32,474 bases of DNA from Streptomyces aureus (GTDB lineage: Bacteria > Actinomycetota > Actinomycetes > Streptomycetales > Streptomycetaceae): contig NZ_LIPQ01000251.1 of NCBI RefSeq assembly GCF_001418135.1, positions 1-32,474 of the forward strand, given 5' to 3'. A model generated the notes under the pieces. It was not told the DNA's origin. It made no database searches and was given only the letters and a program-made list of their open reading frames with translations. Positions 18,021 through 26,260 of this stretch are shown here, in pieces; position 1 is the stretch's first letter; each line of letters starts with the position of its first letter. A program made the translations under genes and the position numbers.

Positions 18021-18962
18021 TCAGGCCTGCGGACGGGTGGCCGTGACGATGTAGTAGTCGAGGTTGCGCTGCTCGTAGGCCTTCAGGAAGTTGCGCGGCC
18101 AGGTTCCCGGCTTCCACTGGTCCGACAGCCAGCGGTCCCAGCCCCGCCACACGTCCGGTCCGATGGACACGGCCCGCGCGTCCGTCAGGCCCGCGCGGGT
18201 GAACGCGTCGGTCACGAGTGCGACGGGACGCGCGATGTCCAGCCCGTCGGCGAACGTCTCCAGGTACGAAGCCAGCCTGGCTCCGTGGTCCGGGTCGTCG
18301 TCCGGGGTGAAGAAGCTCGCGACGACCGCCCGACCGCCGGGCCGCAGCACCCGGGCCGCCTCCCGGGTGAAGGCGGTCATGTCGTCGAAGTGCTGGGCGG
18401 CCTCGACGCTGTAGACGCAGTCGAACTCGCCGTCACCGAACGGCATCTCCTCCGCCGCGCCACGGACGAACCGGAGCGCCGACGGCGAGTTCTCCAGCAG
18501 ATCCGCGTTCGCCCGGCGGGCGCGGTCCAGCTGCTGCGGGTGGATGTCCATGCCGGTCACCCGCTCCGGCCGGTACTCGCGCAGGGCGAGCGCGCAGCCG
18601 ACACCGAGCCCGCAGCCGATCTCGACGATCCGCCGGCCGGCGAGCGGACCGGCGGCGTCGAGCACCCGCCGGTACATGTCCTCCTGGCTGCGGACCCTGT
18701 CGTCGACCGTCAGCGGTCCGGCGAGGTCGATCGAGCGCCAGTACCCGAAGTTGATGAACCCTCCGGCGAACACCGGCACCGAGCTGAGGTCGGCCGGACC
18801 GTACGTCTCCCGAACAGGGGCCCGCATCTCCACCGGTTCCACCACCCGCGTCACCTCCGCGAACAGTCTGACGTCCGGATCCACCCCTGTCGACGGTGCC
18901 CCGCCGCGACCGGGGGTGTTCTCATTCCGACCCGCCGGGACCACCGCCGAGGTACGCCTCAC
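18021..18962 (-). CDS. Class I SAM-dependent methyltransferase
   Basis: Up to 313 residues. The Rossmann motif I is IVEIGCGLGVGCALAL, followed by an acidic ribose-binding site in VTGMDIHPQQLDRARRAN, motif II-like GEFDCVYSVEAAQHF and post-motif VLRPGGRAVVASFF. The upstream VFAGGFINFGYW and VDDRVRSQEDMYRRVL segments resemble small-molecule C- or O-methyltransferases of Streptomyces; the substrate is unknown. It is the last gene of the LIV-type operon, and the GTG start at 18962 overlaps the LivG stop by 4 bp. This start lies inside a 34-bp tandem duplication, so the first 10-25 residues are doubtful. In-frame GTGs at 18944 and 18884 are alternatives. The operon position suggests it modifies the imported ligand or a product of it. 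Confidence 0.85.
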   Translation of the reverse strand: MRRTSAVVPAGRNENTPGRGGAPSTGVDPDVRLFAEVTRVVEPVEMRAPVRETYGPADLSSVPVFAGGFINFGYWRSIDLAGPLTVDDRVRSQEDMYRRVLDAAGPLAGRRIVEIGCGLGVGCALALREYRPERVTGMDIHPQQLDRARRANADLLENSPSALRFVRGAAEEMPFGDGEFDCVYSVEAAQHFDDMTAFTREAARVLRPGGRAVVASFFTPDDDPDHGARLASYLETFADGLDIARPVALVTDAFTRAGLTDARAVSIGPDVWRGWDRWLSDQWKPGTWPRNFLKAYEQRNLDYYIVTATRPQA

Positions 18963-19000
18963 GCACCGCCGGGACCACCGCCGAGGTACGCCTCACGCAC
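18933..19000. repeat. 34-bp perfect tandem duplication at the LivG/methyltransferase junction
   Basis: Copies at 18933-18966 and 18967-19000 are identical, and a 7-bp partial third copy lies at 19001-19007. Because 34 is not a multiple of 3, the second copy shifts the frame: LivG now ends GGPGGA-stop, whereas a single-copy allele would end GGPGGSE-stop. It also places the LivG stop over a GTG that may start the methyltransferase. Confidence 0.95.
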
Positions 19001-19702
19001 CGCCGGGTCCGCGTGGACCTCGGCCGCCGCCCCTTCGGCGAGAACCCGCCCGAGGTCGAGCACCACGACGCGTGAGCAGAGCTCCATCACGAAGGCCACG
19101 TTGTGCTCGACGAGCAGCACCGCGCAGTTCTCCTCGGCTGCCATGTGACGGATGACGGCGGCGAGTCTGCGACGCTCCTCGGCGGTCGTCCCGGACGCGG
19201 GCTCGTCCAGGAGCAGGACCCGGGGCGGATCGGCGAGCGCGCGGGCCAGCTCGACCATGCGGGCCTGTCCGACGGGCAGGCCGCCCGCGTACGAGCCGGC
19301 GAGAGCGTCGAGCCCGCACTCGTGGAGCACGGCGGCGGCCCGCTCCCGGTGGCGGCGTACCGCGGGCCGCACTCCGCCCCGCCAGTCCTGCGCCACCACG
19401 AGATGGTCCGCGACGGTCAACTGAGCGAAGAGCTGCTGGCGCTGGAAGGTGCGACGGATGCCGTGCCGGGCTCGCCAGACGGGGGAACGGCGGGTGATGT
19501 CCGTACCGTCGTACGCGATCGTCCCCCCGTCCGGCCTCCGTATCCCCGAGACCACGTCGAAGAGCGTCGTCTTGCCCGCGCCGTTCGGCCCGATGAGGCC
19601 GCAGATCTCGCCTGGGCCGACGGAGACGGTCACGTCGCGCAGGGCGTGGACGCCGCCGAAGCGGACGTCGATCCCGCTCGCGCGGAGCACCGGGTGGCTC
19701 AT
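18959..19702 (-). CDS. livG: LIV-type ABC transporter ATP-binding protein (LivG-like)
   Basis: This 247-residue ATPase is one of the two nucleotide-binding subunits of a branched-chain-amino-acid type importer. It has Walker A (GPNGAGKTT), the LivG-typical FQRQQLF Q-loop region, the signature helix GGLPVGQARMVELARAL, Walker B (RVLLLDEPASG) and the switch His in LLVEHNVAF. The signature reads LPVGQ rather than LSGGQ; LivG proteins often vary here, so activity is still expected. The ATG overlaps the stop of the permease fusion (ATGA), and its own stop overlaps the methyltransferase start, so all are co-translated. The last few codons come from a tandem duplication. Confidence 0.92.
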   Translation of the reverse strand: MSHPVLRASGIDVRFGGVHALRDVTVSVGPGEICGLIGPNGAGKTTLFDVVSGIRRPDGGTIAYDGTDITRRSPVWRARHGIRRTFQRQQLFAQLTVADHLVVAQDWRGGVRPAVRRHRERAAAVLHECGLDALAGSYAGGLPVGQARMVELARALADPPRVLLLDEPASGTTAEERRRLAAVIRHMAAEENCAVLLVEHNVAFVMELCSRVVVLDLGRVLAEGAAAEVHADPAVREAYLGGGPGGA

Positions 19703-22461
19703 CGGCGGACTCCCGTCCCCAGGTAGGCCTCGGCGAGCCGGTCCCGGTCCACCTCGGACCGCGGCCCGGACCAGGCGATCTCGCCCTGTGCGAGGTACGC
19801 GACGGTGTCGGCGATGCCGAGCACCTCGGCCGCCTTCTCCTCGACGAGGACCAACGCGGTTCCGTGGTCGCGGAGTTCGGTCAGGAGACGGAAGACCTCG
19901 TCCACGACGAGCGGCGCGAGACCGAGGGACGGTTCGTCGGCGACGAGGACCGTCGGCGGCCGCTGGAGGAGCGGGGCGAGGGCGAGGAGCTGCTGCTCGC
20001 CGCCCGACAGGGAGCCGGCGGCGACGGAGCGGCGGGCGGCGAGCGCGGGGAACCGCGCGTACACGGCGTCCCGGTCCTCCGCACCCGGCAGCTGCAGGGT
20101 CAGGTTCTCCTCGATCGACAGCCCGGCGAAGATCCCCCGCCCCTCGGGAGCCAGCCGCACCCCCCGGCGGGCCCGGGTGACCGCCGTGTCGCGGGTGGCG
20201 TCCCCACCCCGCACCCGCACGAGACCGCCGGCCGGCCGCAGCAGTCCCGCCGCGACCCGGCAGAGGGTGGACTTCCCCGCCCCGTTGGGTCCGAGCAGCA
20301 CCAGCACCTCACCGCCGCGCACCACGAGATCCACACCGTGCAGCACGGGTGCGCCGCCGTACCCCGCGTGGACGCCGATCAGTTCGAGCGCGCTCGCGCT
20401 CGGCGTCTCCCCGGGGCCGTCGCCCGTTCCTGGGGCGACGCCCGCGGCGCCGACGACGGACGGCTCGGCCGTCCGTGCGAGGAGCGGCTCGGACGGCCCG
20501 TCGCCCGCCGGGGCCGCGGCACCGGTCGCGCTCGGGTCCGAGGCCCCCCGCCGCGCGGCGCGCCGGGCCGCTCGCCTCGACGGCAGCGCCGCGCAGTAGC
20601 CGTCCGGGTCGTTCGCCAGCGCGAGCCCCGCCAGACCGAAGAGGATCACCGGCAGATGCGCGGACTCCGTCACGTACGTCGCCATCAGCTGGGGGACCAC
20701 CGCGAAGACCAGCCCCGCCACCACCGCGAACTGCGGCCTGCGCACCCCCGCGGCGACGACGACCGCCAGCCACACCAGGCCCGTCATCGCCGTGAAGTCG
20801 GTGGCCGTGATCCGGGTGTTGTACGAGGCGTAGAGCACCCCTCCGAAGCCCGCGAGCCCCGCGGACACCGTGAACAGCAGGAGCTTCGTCCGTACCACCG
20901 ACACCCCTGAGGCCGCGGCGGCGTCGGGTGCCGAGCGGACCGCCAGCATGGCCCGGCCCCAGCGGGAGCCGCGCAGCCAGGTGAGGAGCGCGACGAGGGC
21001 CCCGCTGAGCAGCACGAGCGCGAGCCCCATGGCCCGGTCGTCGCCGAGGTCCACGGGTCCGGCCACCGGTCGCGGGATCTCCCACCCGGTGTCGCCGTTG
21101 CGCAGCCACCCGAGCTGGAAGAGCACCTGATCCGCCAGGAAGGCGAGCGCCAGGGTGGCCAGGGCCAGTGATCTGCCGCCGAGCCGCAGTGCGGGCAGCG
21201 CGACCACCGCGCCGAGCAGGGCGGCGGCCGCCGTGCCGACGGCCGCCGCGGCGACGAAGGGCCAGCCGTGGCTCATCAGCAGCCCCGCGACCAGGGCGGC
21301 GCCGGTGACGAACGTCGCCTGGGCGAGGGACACCATCGCACCGAGGCCGGTGACCACCGTGAACGACATGAACACGAGGCCGATCGCGAGCCCTTGGGTC
21401 AGGATCCCGCTCCAGAAGGGGGTGGTGACGGTGTAGAACGCCGCGCCGAGGAGCGCGCCGGCGCCCATCCACGCGCCCCAGCGGCGGCCCCACCGCTTCC
21501 CGGCGAGGTAGTCCACCGGCGGTGGGTCGGCGGCCGCGGTGCCCGCCGCGCGCCGGCGCTGTGCGAGGACGACGAGGCCGGCGAAGAGGATGAGGAACGG
21601 TACGGCTGTGCGGAAGCCGGTGACGCCGTCGGCGAACGACGCGTACCCCGCCACGAGGTTCTGCAGGACCCCCAGCCCGAGGCCGCCCATGAAGGCGACC
21701 GGCACCGACGCGAAGCGTCCGAGGACCGCCGCGGTGGCCGAGACGAACAGGAACAGCGTGTAGTCGTGCGCGGAGAGCCCGAGGAGCGGGGTCGCGAGGA
21801 CACCGGCGAGGCCCGCGAGACCGGACGACAGCATCCACGCGGTCGAGGACAGCCGGTCCGCGCTGATGCCCCGCAGCTCGGTCAGCGCGCGGTTGTCGAC
21901 CGCGGCCCGCAGCCGCAGGCCGAGCCGGGTGTGCCGCATCAGGACCCACAGGCCGGCCGCCGCGAGGGCGGTGGCGATCCAGGTGATCAGCTGGTCGGAG
22001 TCGATGCCCACGCCGTCGAGCGGCTGCCAGGACACCGCGGGGCTCGGCCCGACGCCCGGCAGCCCGAACTGGTTCTCGGCGGGCAGGACCGGGGCGCCCG
22101 CCCGCTCCAGGAGTTCGACCACCCACAGTCCGGCCGCGGGCAGCGCGACCAGCAGACCGATGGTGGCCACGATCTGCGCCGTCTCACCGACCCTGGCCAG
22201 CTTTCTGAACATCAGCCGGTCCAGGCCCCAGCCGAGGCCGGGTGCCACCACGAGGACCAGGAGCAGAGCGGTGGGGACGGCCGGCCAGCCGAAGCCGGAG
22301 TGGAGCTCGTAGAACGCCAGCGCGCACAGATAGGCGGTGGCGCCGTGCGCGAAGTTGAAGAGCCCGGAGGCGGAGTAGGACAGCACGAGGCCGGTCGCGA
22401 GCAGCGCGTACAGCGCGCCGGAGACCAGCCCGCTCAGGACGAATCCCAGCAGGTCACCCAC
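19699..22461 (-). CDS. LivH-LivM-LivF triple-fusion ABC transporter subunit
   Basis: This 920-residue protein fuses three subunits that are usually separate. Residues about 1-305 form a LivH-like permease (GALYALLATGLVLSYSASGL, NFAHGA motif). About 330-640 form a LivM-like permease (GLVFMSFTVVTGLGAMVSLA, GLRNG-type loops, AAAASGVSVVRTKLLLF coupling region). A low-complexity Ala/Pro/Arg linker spans about 640-695. About 695-920 form a LivF ATPase with Walker A (GPNGAGKST), LSGGEQQLLAL signature and Walker B (VLVADEPSLGLAP). Together with LivG and the lipoprotein this makes a full importer. The GTG start has a GAGGGG site 8 nt upstream that overlaps the preceding stop. The fused form fixes one LivH, one LivM and one LivF per complex. 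The ligand may be an amino acid or another organic acid. Confidence 0.9.
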   Translation of the reverse strand: MGDLLGFVLSGLVSGALYALLATGLVLSYSASGLFNFAHGATAYLCALAFYELHSGFGWPAVPTALLLVLVVAPGLGWGLDRLMFRKLARVGETAQIVATIGLLVALPAAGLWVVELLERAGAPVLPAENQFGLPGVGPSPAVSWQPLDGVGIDSDQLITWIATALAAAGLWVLMRHTRLGLRLRAAVDNRALTELRGISADRLSSTAWMLSSGLAGLAGVLATPLLGLSAHDYTLFLFVSATAAVLGRFASVPVAFMGGLGLGVLQNLVAGYASFADGVTGFRTAVPFLILFAGLVVLAQRRRAAGTAAADPPPVDYLAGKRWGRRWGAWMGAGALLGAAFYTVTTPFWSGILTQGLAIGLVFMSFTVVTGLGAMVSLAQATFVTGAALVAGLLMSHGWPFVAAAAVGTAAAALLGAVVALPALRLGGRSLALATLALAFLADQVLFQLGWLRNGDTGWEIPRPVAGPVDLGDDRAMGLALVLLSGALVALLTWLRGSRWGRAMLAVRSAPDAAAASGVSVVRTKLLLFTVSAGLAGFGGVLYASYNTRITATDFTAMTGLVWLAVVVAAGVRRPQFAVVAGLVFAVVPQLMATYVTESAHLPVILFGLAGLALANDPDGYCAALPSRRAARRAARRGASDPSATGAAAPAGDGPSEPLLARTAEPSVVGAAGVAPGTGDGPGETPSASALELIGVHAGYGGAPVLHGVDLVVRGGEVLVLLGPNGAGKSTLCRVAAGLLRPAGGLVRVRGGDATRDTAVTRARRGVRLAPEGRGIFAGLSIEENLTLQLPGAEDRDAVYARFPALAARRSVAAGSLSGGEQQLLALAPLLQRPPTVLVADEPSLGLAPLVVDEVFRLLTELRDHGTALVLVEEKAAEVLGIADTVAYLAQGEIAWSGPRSEVDRDRLAEAYLGTGVRR

Positions 22462-22473
22462 GTGACGCGCCCC

Positions 22474-23721
22474 TCAGCCGAAGGGGATCGGCGGATAGCA
22501 CCTGAACGGCACCGCCACCTCGTACCGCCCGTTCTTCAGCCGGACGAGCGCCCCGCAGCCGAAGCTCTCCTGCTGCCCCTTGGGCAGCGCGCGGTCGCCG
22601 ACGAGCGTGCCCGTGTCGGAGAACCCGGACGCGGCCTTCTGGAAGGACTCGACGGTGAGGTCCTCGCCCGCCTTCGCGGCGACGGAGAGGAAGAGGTCGG
22701 CGCTCATGTACCCGGTGAGCATGTGCATGTTGAGCGGCACCTCCGTGCCACCGGGGGCCTTCTTGATGTCGGCCTTGAACTGCCGCATCGCGGGGCTGTC
22801 CGACTCGAAGGGCTGGAACTGCAGCAGCACGTGCACCCCGTCGAGGGCCTGCTTCGTCGCGTCCTTCGCGAGCAGCCCGGGGTCGTAGTCCGTCGGGTCG
22901 GAGATGACGCCCTTGTAGCCGGACCGCTTGAGCGCGGTGAACAGGCCGATGTTGTACGGCGTCTGCATCACGGAGACGACGGCGTCGGGTGCGCCGCCGC
23001 CGGGGCCCGAGCGGAGGATCTCCTTGGTGTAGGCCGACCAGTCGCTGGGCATCGAGGTCGCCGGCACCACGGCCTTGGCGTACGGGACCTGGAAGCCGGC
23101 CGCCTTGAAGCCCTGGGTGAAGGTGCGGATGCCGAACTTGCCGGCGTCGTTGTCTCCGGCGATCAGCGCGACCGACTTGCCGCGCGAGCCGCCGAGGACG
23201 GCCGCGAGCCCCTCGGGCCAGGTCTGGTTGAGCGTGCCGCCGGGTGTCGGGACGAGGCAGCCGTTGAAGCCGTAGAGATGCGCCGGCCCGCAGAACGAGG
23301 GGAGCGTGCCCCAGCCAACCGTCGGGACCTTCTGGGCGTCGAGGAAGCCGGCCCCGGCGAAGGTGACCGAGCTCATGGGCGAGACGGCGAAGACCTTGTC
23401 CTGCTGGACGAGCTTGCGCGCCGCGGCCAGGTTCCTCGCGGGGTCCTGGCCGTCGTCCTCGGCCCCCAGGTACTCGATCTTCCGGCCGTTGATCCCACCC
23501 TCGGCGTTGGCCCGGTCGTAGCGGGCGCGGGCGCCGAGGTCGGTGTCCTTCTTGGAGTAGCCGCTGGCGGTCGTCATGGAGACGATGCCTCCGACCTTGA
23601 TCGTGTCGGCGGTGACTCCGCGTACGGAGGAGGGGGTACTCCCGCCGCTGGAAGCGGAGTTGCAGGCGGTGACGAGGAGCAGCGCGAAGCTGGCGGCGAT
23701 GACGCGCAACGGTCGAGGCAC
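22474..23721 (-). CDS. LIV-type ABC transporter substrate-binding lipoprotein
   Basis: This 415-residue extracellular receptor is the first gene of the importer operon. A lipoprotein signal with lipobox VTAC places the lipid anchor at Cys20, followed by a Ser/Gly linker. The rest is a Peripla_BP_6 (type I) fold: IKVGGIVSMTTASGY, RYDRANAEGGINGRKIEYLGAEDDGQDP, VFAVSPMSSVTFAGAGFLDAQKVPTVG in successive stretches, and a Cys-containing C-terminal strand. The GTG start has GGAGGGA 6 nt upstream. The ligand cannot be predicted; family members bind Leu/Ile/Val, amides, urea or aromatic acids. Its promoter overlaps a 13-bp palindrome, pointing to repression by a dimeric regulator. Confidence 0.93.
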   Translation of the reverse strand: MPRPLRVIAASFALLLVTACNSASSGGSTPSSVRGVTADTIKVGGIVSMTTASGYSKKDTDLGARARYDRANAEGGINGRKIEYLGAEDDGQDPARNLAAARKLVQQDKVFAVSPMSSVTFAGAGFLDAQKVPTVGWGTLPSFCGPAHLYGFNGCLVPTPGGTLNQTWPEGLAAVLGGSRGKSVALIAGDNDAGKFGIRTFTQGFKAAGFQVPYAKAVVPATSMPSDWSAYTKEILRSGPGGGAPDAVVSVMQTPYNIGLFTALKRSGYKGVISDPTDYDPGLLAKDATKQALDGVHVLLQFQPFESDSPAMRQFKADIKKAPGGTEVPLNMHMLTGYMSADLFLSVAAKAGEDLTVESFQKAASGFSDTGTLVGDRALPKGQQESFGCGALVRLKNGRYEVAVPFRCYPPIPFG

Positions 23722-23747
23722 GGGCGATCCCTCCGTCGGGTGACCGC

Positions 23748-23776
23748 ATTCTGTAACCGACCTGACGAACCGTCAA
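23748..23776 (-). promoter_or_regulatory. Promoter of the LIV-type operon
   Basis: On the minus strand TTGACG (23776-23771) and CAGAAT (23753-23748) are spaced by exactly 17 nt. The first matches 5 of 6 and the second 4 of 6 bases of the vegetative consensus. Transcription would start about 20 nt before the lipoprotein GTG. The -35 box lies within an operator palindrome. Confidence 0.6.
23763..23775. promoter_or_regulatory. Operator palindrome copy 1
   Basis: TGACGAACCGTCA is an inverted repeat (TGACG/CGTCA, 3-nt centre) covering the -35 region of the LIV operon promoter, so a bound protein would block RNA polymerase. An identical copy lies 33 bp away. Confidence 0.7.
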
Positions 23777-23795
23777 TAACCGATGCGGCGTAAAT

Positions 23796-23808
23796 TGACG
23801 AACCGTCA
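23796..23808. promoter_or_regulatory. Operator palindrome copy 2
   Basis: This is the same 13-bp sequence as copy 1, 33 bp away start to start, or about three helical turns, so two dimers would sit on the same DNA face. TetR-family repressors often use such short palindromes. No regulator gene is in the window. Confidence 0.7.
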
Positions 23809-23824
23809 GATGCGCGATTGCCTC

Positions 23825-24223
23825 CTAGTGCGGCGCCGCGGGGATGCTGCGGGGTCCCGTGCAGCGGGCGCCCGCCTCCTCCACCCGCCGGCGCAGTTCG
23901 CGGTCGGCCGTGACGACCAGGCACGGCCGGCCGCTCGCGCTCCGGGCCAGTTCGGCGATCAGGTCGTCGCCGCTGCCGGGGGCCTCCTCGACCCGCACAC
24001 CGGGTACGGAGGCGACGCCCCGGGCGCGGCCCTCCACGACCAGCACGATCTCGTACGGGCCCGTGAACGGGCCGTCGGCCGGGCCGCCCGTCGCGGCGAG
24101 CCGGTCGCGCAGTCGCTCCGCGGCCGCGCGCCGGTCCCGCCACCAGCCGTCCGGCACCGATCCCACGACGTTGGCTCCGTCCACCACGAGCAGGGGACGG
24201 AGCGGCGGATCATCAGGGCTCAT
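23825..24223 (-). CDS. NYN/PIN-fold (YacP-like) nuclease domain protein
   Basis: This 132-residue protein has the NYN layout: LLVVDGANVVG with Asp15 and Asn18, an acidic centre GSGDDLIAELARS, and CLVVTADRELRRRVEEAGA with a third Asp. These acidic residues form the metal site of PIN-like RNases, so an RNA-cleaving role is plausible. Streptomyces homologues are often labelled NTP pyrophosphohydrolase, without a visible basis in the sequence. It starts 22 nt after the delta-60/RTX gene on the same strand, so the two may be co-transcribed, although no strong ribosome site is seen. The stop lies just before the LIV operon control region. Confidence 0.75.
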   Translation of the reverse strand: MSPDDPPLRPLLVVDGANVVGSVPDGWWRDRRAAAERLRDRLAATGGPADGPFTGPYEIVLVVEGRARGVASVPGVRVEEAPGSGDDLIAELARSASGRPCLVVTADRELRRRVEEAGARCTGPRSIPAAPH

Positions 24224-24245
24224 CGCCCCAGGATGTCAGCAAGCC

Positions 24246-25946
24246 CTACGGGCAGGTGGTGACGGTGTCGCCGGGGCCGGTGGCACAGGTGTCCGTGCCG
24301 GGACCGCCGCTCAGGGTGTCGGCGCCGTTGCCGCCGGCGAGGACGTCGTTGCCTGCCTCCCCGTTGAGGGTGTCGTTGCCGTTGCCGCCGACGAGGTTGT
24401 CGTTGCCCGGTCCGCCGTTCAGGGTGTCCGCCCCGTTGCCGCCGGTGATCACGTCGTTGCCCGAGCCGGCGTAGACGGTGTCGTCGCCGTTCCCCACGGT
24501 GATGGTGTCGTGGCCGCCGAAGGCGCAGACCACGTCGTTGCCGGAGGTGCCGACGAGGGTGTCGGCGCCGCTCGTACCGAGGATCGCGCAGCCATGGGCG
24601 TTGTTCACGGTGGTGGTCACGCTGTCGGTGTCGTTGCCCGGAACGGTGTCGGACTCCGCCGCGTCGACCGTGACCGTGTCGGAGAGAGTGCCGACGGCGG
24701 TGGGTTCGACCACGACGGTCACGACGGTGCTCGCGCCGGGGGCCAGGGTGCCGAGCGCGCACGAGGCGCTGCCGGGCGTGACGGTGCACGTGCCTTGTCC
24801 GGGAGCCGCCGACAGCAGTCGGCCGGGGCCGGTGAGGGTGTCGGACAGCGTGACGCCCGTGGCCGACGCGGCGGCGTCGGTGTTGGTCACCGTGACGGCG
24901 TAGGAGGCCTGGTCGCCGAGGCTGACCGCGCCGGGGCCCGACTTGGTGACCGAGACGTCCGCTCCGCCCGCCGCGCCGTCCTGGTAGCGGGCCAGCGCGA
25001 AGTCCGTACCGCTCAGACCGGCAGCGACGATCTTGCCGTCCGGCTGCACCGACACCGCGTTCGCCCGCTCATTGAGGTTGCCGAGGTCGGTGTTCACCAG
25101 GCCGTCGGAGTCGAAGGAGGTGTCCAGGCCGCCGTTCGAGTGGTAGCGGGCCAGCGCGAAGTCCCCGTTCGCCGACGCGGTGGCATCCGCCTCCCCGGCG
25201 GCGACGATCCTGCCGTCGGCCTGCACCGCGACCGCGTAGCCCAGGAAGACCGGGCCGAAGGAGGTGATCACCCGCCCGTCGGTGTCGAACGAGGTGTCCA
25301 GGCTTCCGTCGGCGTTGTACCGGGCCAGCGCGAGGGAGCTGACGGTACGGCCCACGGTGATGATCCTGCCGTCCGCCTGCACCGCCACGCCCTGGGCCAC
25401 GTCGAGGCCGCCGAAGTCGGTGGTCACCTTGCCGTCGGTGTCGAAGGTGGTGTCCAGGGATCCGTCGGCGTTGTAGCGGGCCAGGCCGAAGTCGGAGCCG
25501 ACCCGGCCGGCGGCGACGATCTTGCCGTCGGCCTGCACCACCACCCCCGCCGCCTCTTCTCCGCCGCCGAAGTCGGTGGTCACCTTGCCGTCGGTGTCGA
25601 AGGTGGTGTCCAGGGATCCGTCGGCGTTGTAGCGGGCCAGGGCGAAGTCGGAGCCCGGACTGACCCGGCCGACGGCGATGATCTTCCCGTCGGGCTGCAC
25701 CGCCATCGCGAACGCCTCGTCGGTGGTGCCGCCGAAGTCGGTGGTCACTCTGCCGTCGCCGTCGAAGGAGGGGTCCAGGTCCCCCGGCGCCGCGACGGCG
25801 ACCCAGGGACAGGACAACACCAGCGCGGCGGACATGGCCGCCACCGCCGCCACCCGGCCACGCCTCGGCCGACGCCGGTCCGGTGCGCCTCTGGTGCGCC
25901 GCCGGTACGCGCGGAGCGGATCAGGAAACGAGCTGGTCTCGGCCAT
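24246..25946 (-). CDS. Secreted delta-60 / DUF11 / RTX calcium-repeat mosaic protein
   Basis: This 566-residue protein has a long basic signal peptide (about 1-52, cleavage near VAVA-AP). Five delta-60 repeats of about 50 residues follow (pattern [10 protein letters not shown], then [20 protein letters not shown]), probably a beta-propeller. A DUF11 immunoglobulin-like surface domain comes next ([21 protein letters not shown]). About ten RTX nonapeptides ([20 protein letters not shown] and similar) end the protein; these bind calcium outside the cell and fold the C terminus. The protein ends GDTVTTCP. No enzyme domain was seen, so a structural or adhesive role is likely. ATG 25946 is chosen over GTG 25952 because AAAGG lies 8-9 nt upstream. 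Two of the delta-60 units share 79 identical bases. Confidence 0.88.
   Translation of the reverse strand: MAETSSFPDPLRAYRRRTRGAPDRRRPRRGRVAAVAAMSAALVLSCPWVAVAAPGDLDPSFDGDGRVTTDFGGTTDEAFAMAVQPDGKIIAVGRVSPGSDFALARYNADGSLDTTFDTDGKVTTDFGGGEEAAGVVVQADGKIVAAGRVGSDFGLARYNADGSLDTTFDTDGKVTTDFGGLDVAQGVAVQADGRIITVGRTVSSLALARYNADGSLDTSFDTDGRVITSFGPVFLGYAVAVQADGRIVAAGEADATASANGDFALARYHSNGGLDTSFDSDGLVNTDLGNLNERANAVSVQPDGKIVAAGLSGTDFALARYQDGAAGGADVSVTKSGPGAVSLGDQASYAVTVTNTDAAASATGVTLSDTLTGPGRLLSAAPGQGTCTVTPGSASCALGTLAPGASTVVTVVVEPTAVGTLSDTVTVDAAESDTVPGNDTDSVTTTVNNAHGCAILGTSGADTLVGTSGNDVVCAFGGHDTITVGNGDDTVYAGSGNDVITGGNGADTLNGGPGNDNLVGGNGNDTLNGEAGNDVLAGGNGADTLSGGPGTDTCATGPGDTVTTCP
25407..25641. repeat. 79-bp perfect direct repeat inside the delta-60 gene
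   Basis: Bases 25407-25485 and 25563-25641 are identical, offset by 156 bp (52 codons, in frame). This implies recent unit duplication or gene conversion, and it allows unit number to change by recombination. Confidence 0.92.
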
Positions 25947-26260
25947 GCGCACTGCCTTTCGCCTTCGCGCCGCCGTTCCGGTGTCTTCGTCGACGGCGTG
26001 TCTCGGGGGTCACTGACGTACCGGCTCGACGGCAGATCCCCGGGGAGGAGCCACACCGGCCTGGGACGCTCGCACGACAGCCTTGTCTCGGGGCCCCCAC
26101 GGCGCTTGCCGGATTCGGCCGAGTGGCACCGTTCCCCGCCCTCCGGCCGACGGCGGGCCGCGCCCCCGGACACCAGGGTTGCGCCGCGCACCTCAGGTGG
26201 CGGCTTTCACCGCGGCGGAACAGGGTAGGCGTGCGAGACGCGACGAAAGGCAGCAGACCC
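25947..26260. other. Divergent intergenic region between the RTX and catalase genes
   Basis: These 314 bp hold no convincing gene; long open frames through it are GC shadows. The catalase side holds a sigma-B-like promoter candidate. No clear promoter for the RTX gene was found. Confidence 0.55.
26203..26228 (+). promoter_or_regulatory. Candidate sigma-B-type promoter of the catalase
   Basis: GCTTT (26203-26207), a 15-nt spacer and GGGTAG (26223-26228) resemble the Streptomyces general-stress consensus (GNNT, 14-16 nt, GGGTAC/T). Stress sigma factors are known to control a catalase in Streptomyces coelicolor. The match is imperfect. Confidence 0.4.

Noticed and set aside
21268..23793. Plus-strand open frame of about 840 codons opposite the ABC genes
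   Set aside because: Biased composition without domains; the minus strand encodes clear permease and binding proteins.
24330..24570. Regular short repeats that look array-like
   Set aside because: They are the DNA of RTX nonapeptides in frame, not a CRISPR array; there are no constant repeats with unique spacers.
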